5,653 bases of DNA from Wenzhouxiangella sp. Lineage in GTDB: Bacteria; Pseudomonadota; Gammaproteobacteria; Xanthomonadales; Wenzhouxiangellaceae. The notes beneath the pieces were generated by a model, which saw nothing but the letters and a program-made list of their open reading frames with translations, ran no database searches and had not been told where the DNA came from. The position numbers and the translations under genes are program-made. The stretch spans positions 1-5,653 of the forward strand of contig SKKM01000221.1 in the NCBI GenBank assembly GCA_007121485.1, written 5' to 3'. Below are positions 5,435-5,653 of the stretch, piece after piece. Positions within the stretch are counted from its first letter, which is position 1, and each line of letters starts with the position of its first letter.

Positions 5435-5653
5435 TCAGGCGAGCCTCGCTCCCGGACCCAGCGGCGTACGCAAGACGTCGGTCACGCCGGCCAGACTGGT
5501 CAGCGTTTCGGCCACCTGGCCTGCCGCTTCGGGCAGGCAGACCGCCTTGACCTGCGGCCCCGCGTCGACGGTGAAGAAAACCGGCACACCGGCCGCCCGC
5601 AGCTGGCGCACCGCATGCAGGCACGCCATGCTGGCCGCATTCCAGTACAGCAG
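5435..5653 (-). CDS. mvaD: Diphosphomevalonate decarboxylase, C-terminal fragment (5' end outside window)
   Basis: The last 72 residues of a protein that runs off the right edge are visible. The enzyme makes isopentenyl diphosphate from mevalonate 5-diphosphate by ATP-driven decarboxylation. The fragment opens LLYWNAASMACLHAVRQLR and contains VFFTVDAGPQVKAV, the family hallmark (F-T-x-DAGPNVK). D30 of the fragment corresponds to the catalytic Asp (D283 in the Staphylococcus epidermidis enzyme, from memory). The usual Asn after DAGP is Gln here. The frame continues upstream of the ATG at 5629 to the window edge with homologous residues, so that ATG is internal. It is the first visible gene of the operon, one base before mvaK2. 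The assignment rests on a short piece, but the motif and neighbours agree. Confidence 0.88.
   Translation of the reverse strand: MLYWNAASMACLHAVRQLRAAGVPVFFTVDAGPQVKAVCLPEAAGQVAETLTSLAGVTDVLRTPLGPGARLA

Noticed and set aside
5391..5624. 77-codon frame on the - strand overlapping mvaD and mvaK2
   Set aside because: It is a frame-shifted shadow of the mvaD end; the true frame carries the DAGP motif.

Overview
The window comes from a GC-rich bacterium, almost certainly a gammaproteobacterium. The first gene is the C-terminal part of a transcription terminator Rho that reads very close to the gammaproteobacterial protein. A lineage near the Xanthomonadales/Lysobacterales is a guess that the sequence alone does not settle. 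The unusual point is that this organism carries genes of the mevalonate route to isopentenyl diphosphate, whereas most Gammaproteobacteria use the MEP (non-mevalonate) pathway.

Left part, + strand (1-1452): the 3' end of rho, then a 235-base intergenic region, then a full OmpR/PhoB-type response regulator with no histidine kinase visible beside it. The intergenic region holds a G-rich tandem heptamer array that begins inside the rho stop codon. An inverted C-rich copy of the array lies about 110 bases downstream. After that comes a leader whose 9-bp inverted repeat pairs with the ribosome binding site of the response regulator.

A 33-base convergent gap (1453-1485) separates the two gene blocks. 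Here, and running into the last codons of idi, lie two alternative hairpins that probably serve as the shared terminator region.

Right part, - strand (5653 to 1486, transcribed right to left): a tight mevalonate operon in the order mvaD (diphosphomevalonate decarboxylase, C-terminal part only), mvaK2 (phosphomevalonate kinase), a single 752-residue gene that fuses class II HMG-CoA reductase to mevalonate kinase, and idi (type 1 isopentenyl-diphosphate isomerase). The fused gene supplies HMG-CoA -> mevalonate -> mevalonate 5-phosphate. MvaK2 and MvaD carry this to isopentenyl diphosphate, and Idi interconverts it with dimethylallyl diphosphate. HMG-CoA synthase (mvaS) is not in the window; it may lie upstream of mvaD or elsewhere.

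The most notable items are the HMG-CoA reductase-mevalonate kinase fusion, a His at the position expected to read NADH versus NADPH in that reductase, and the paired G-rich/C-rich heptamer element with G-quadruplex potential at the rho 3' end.
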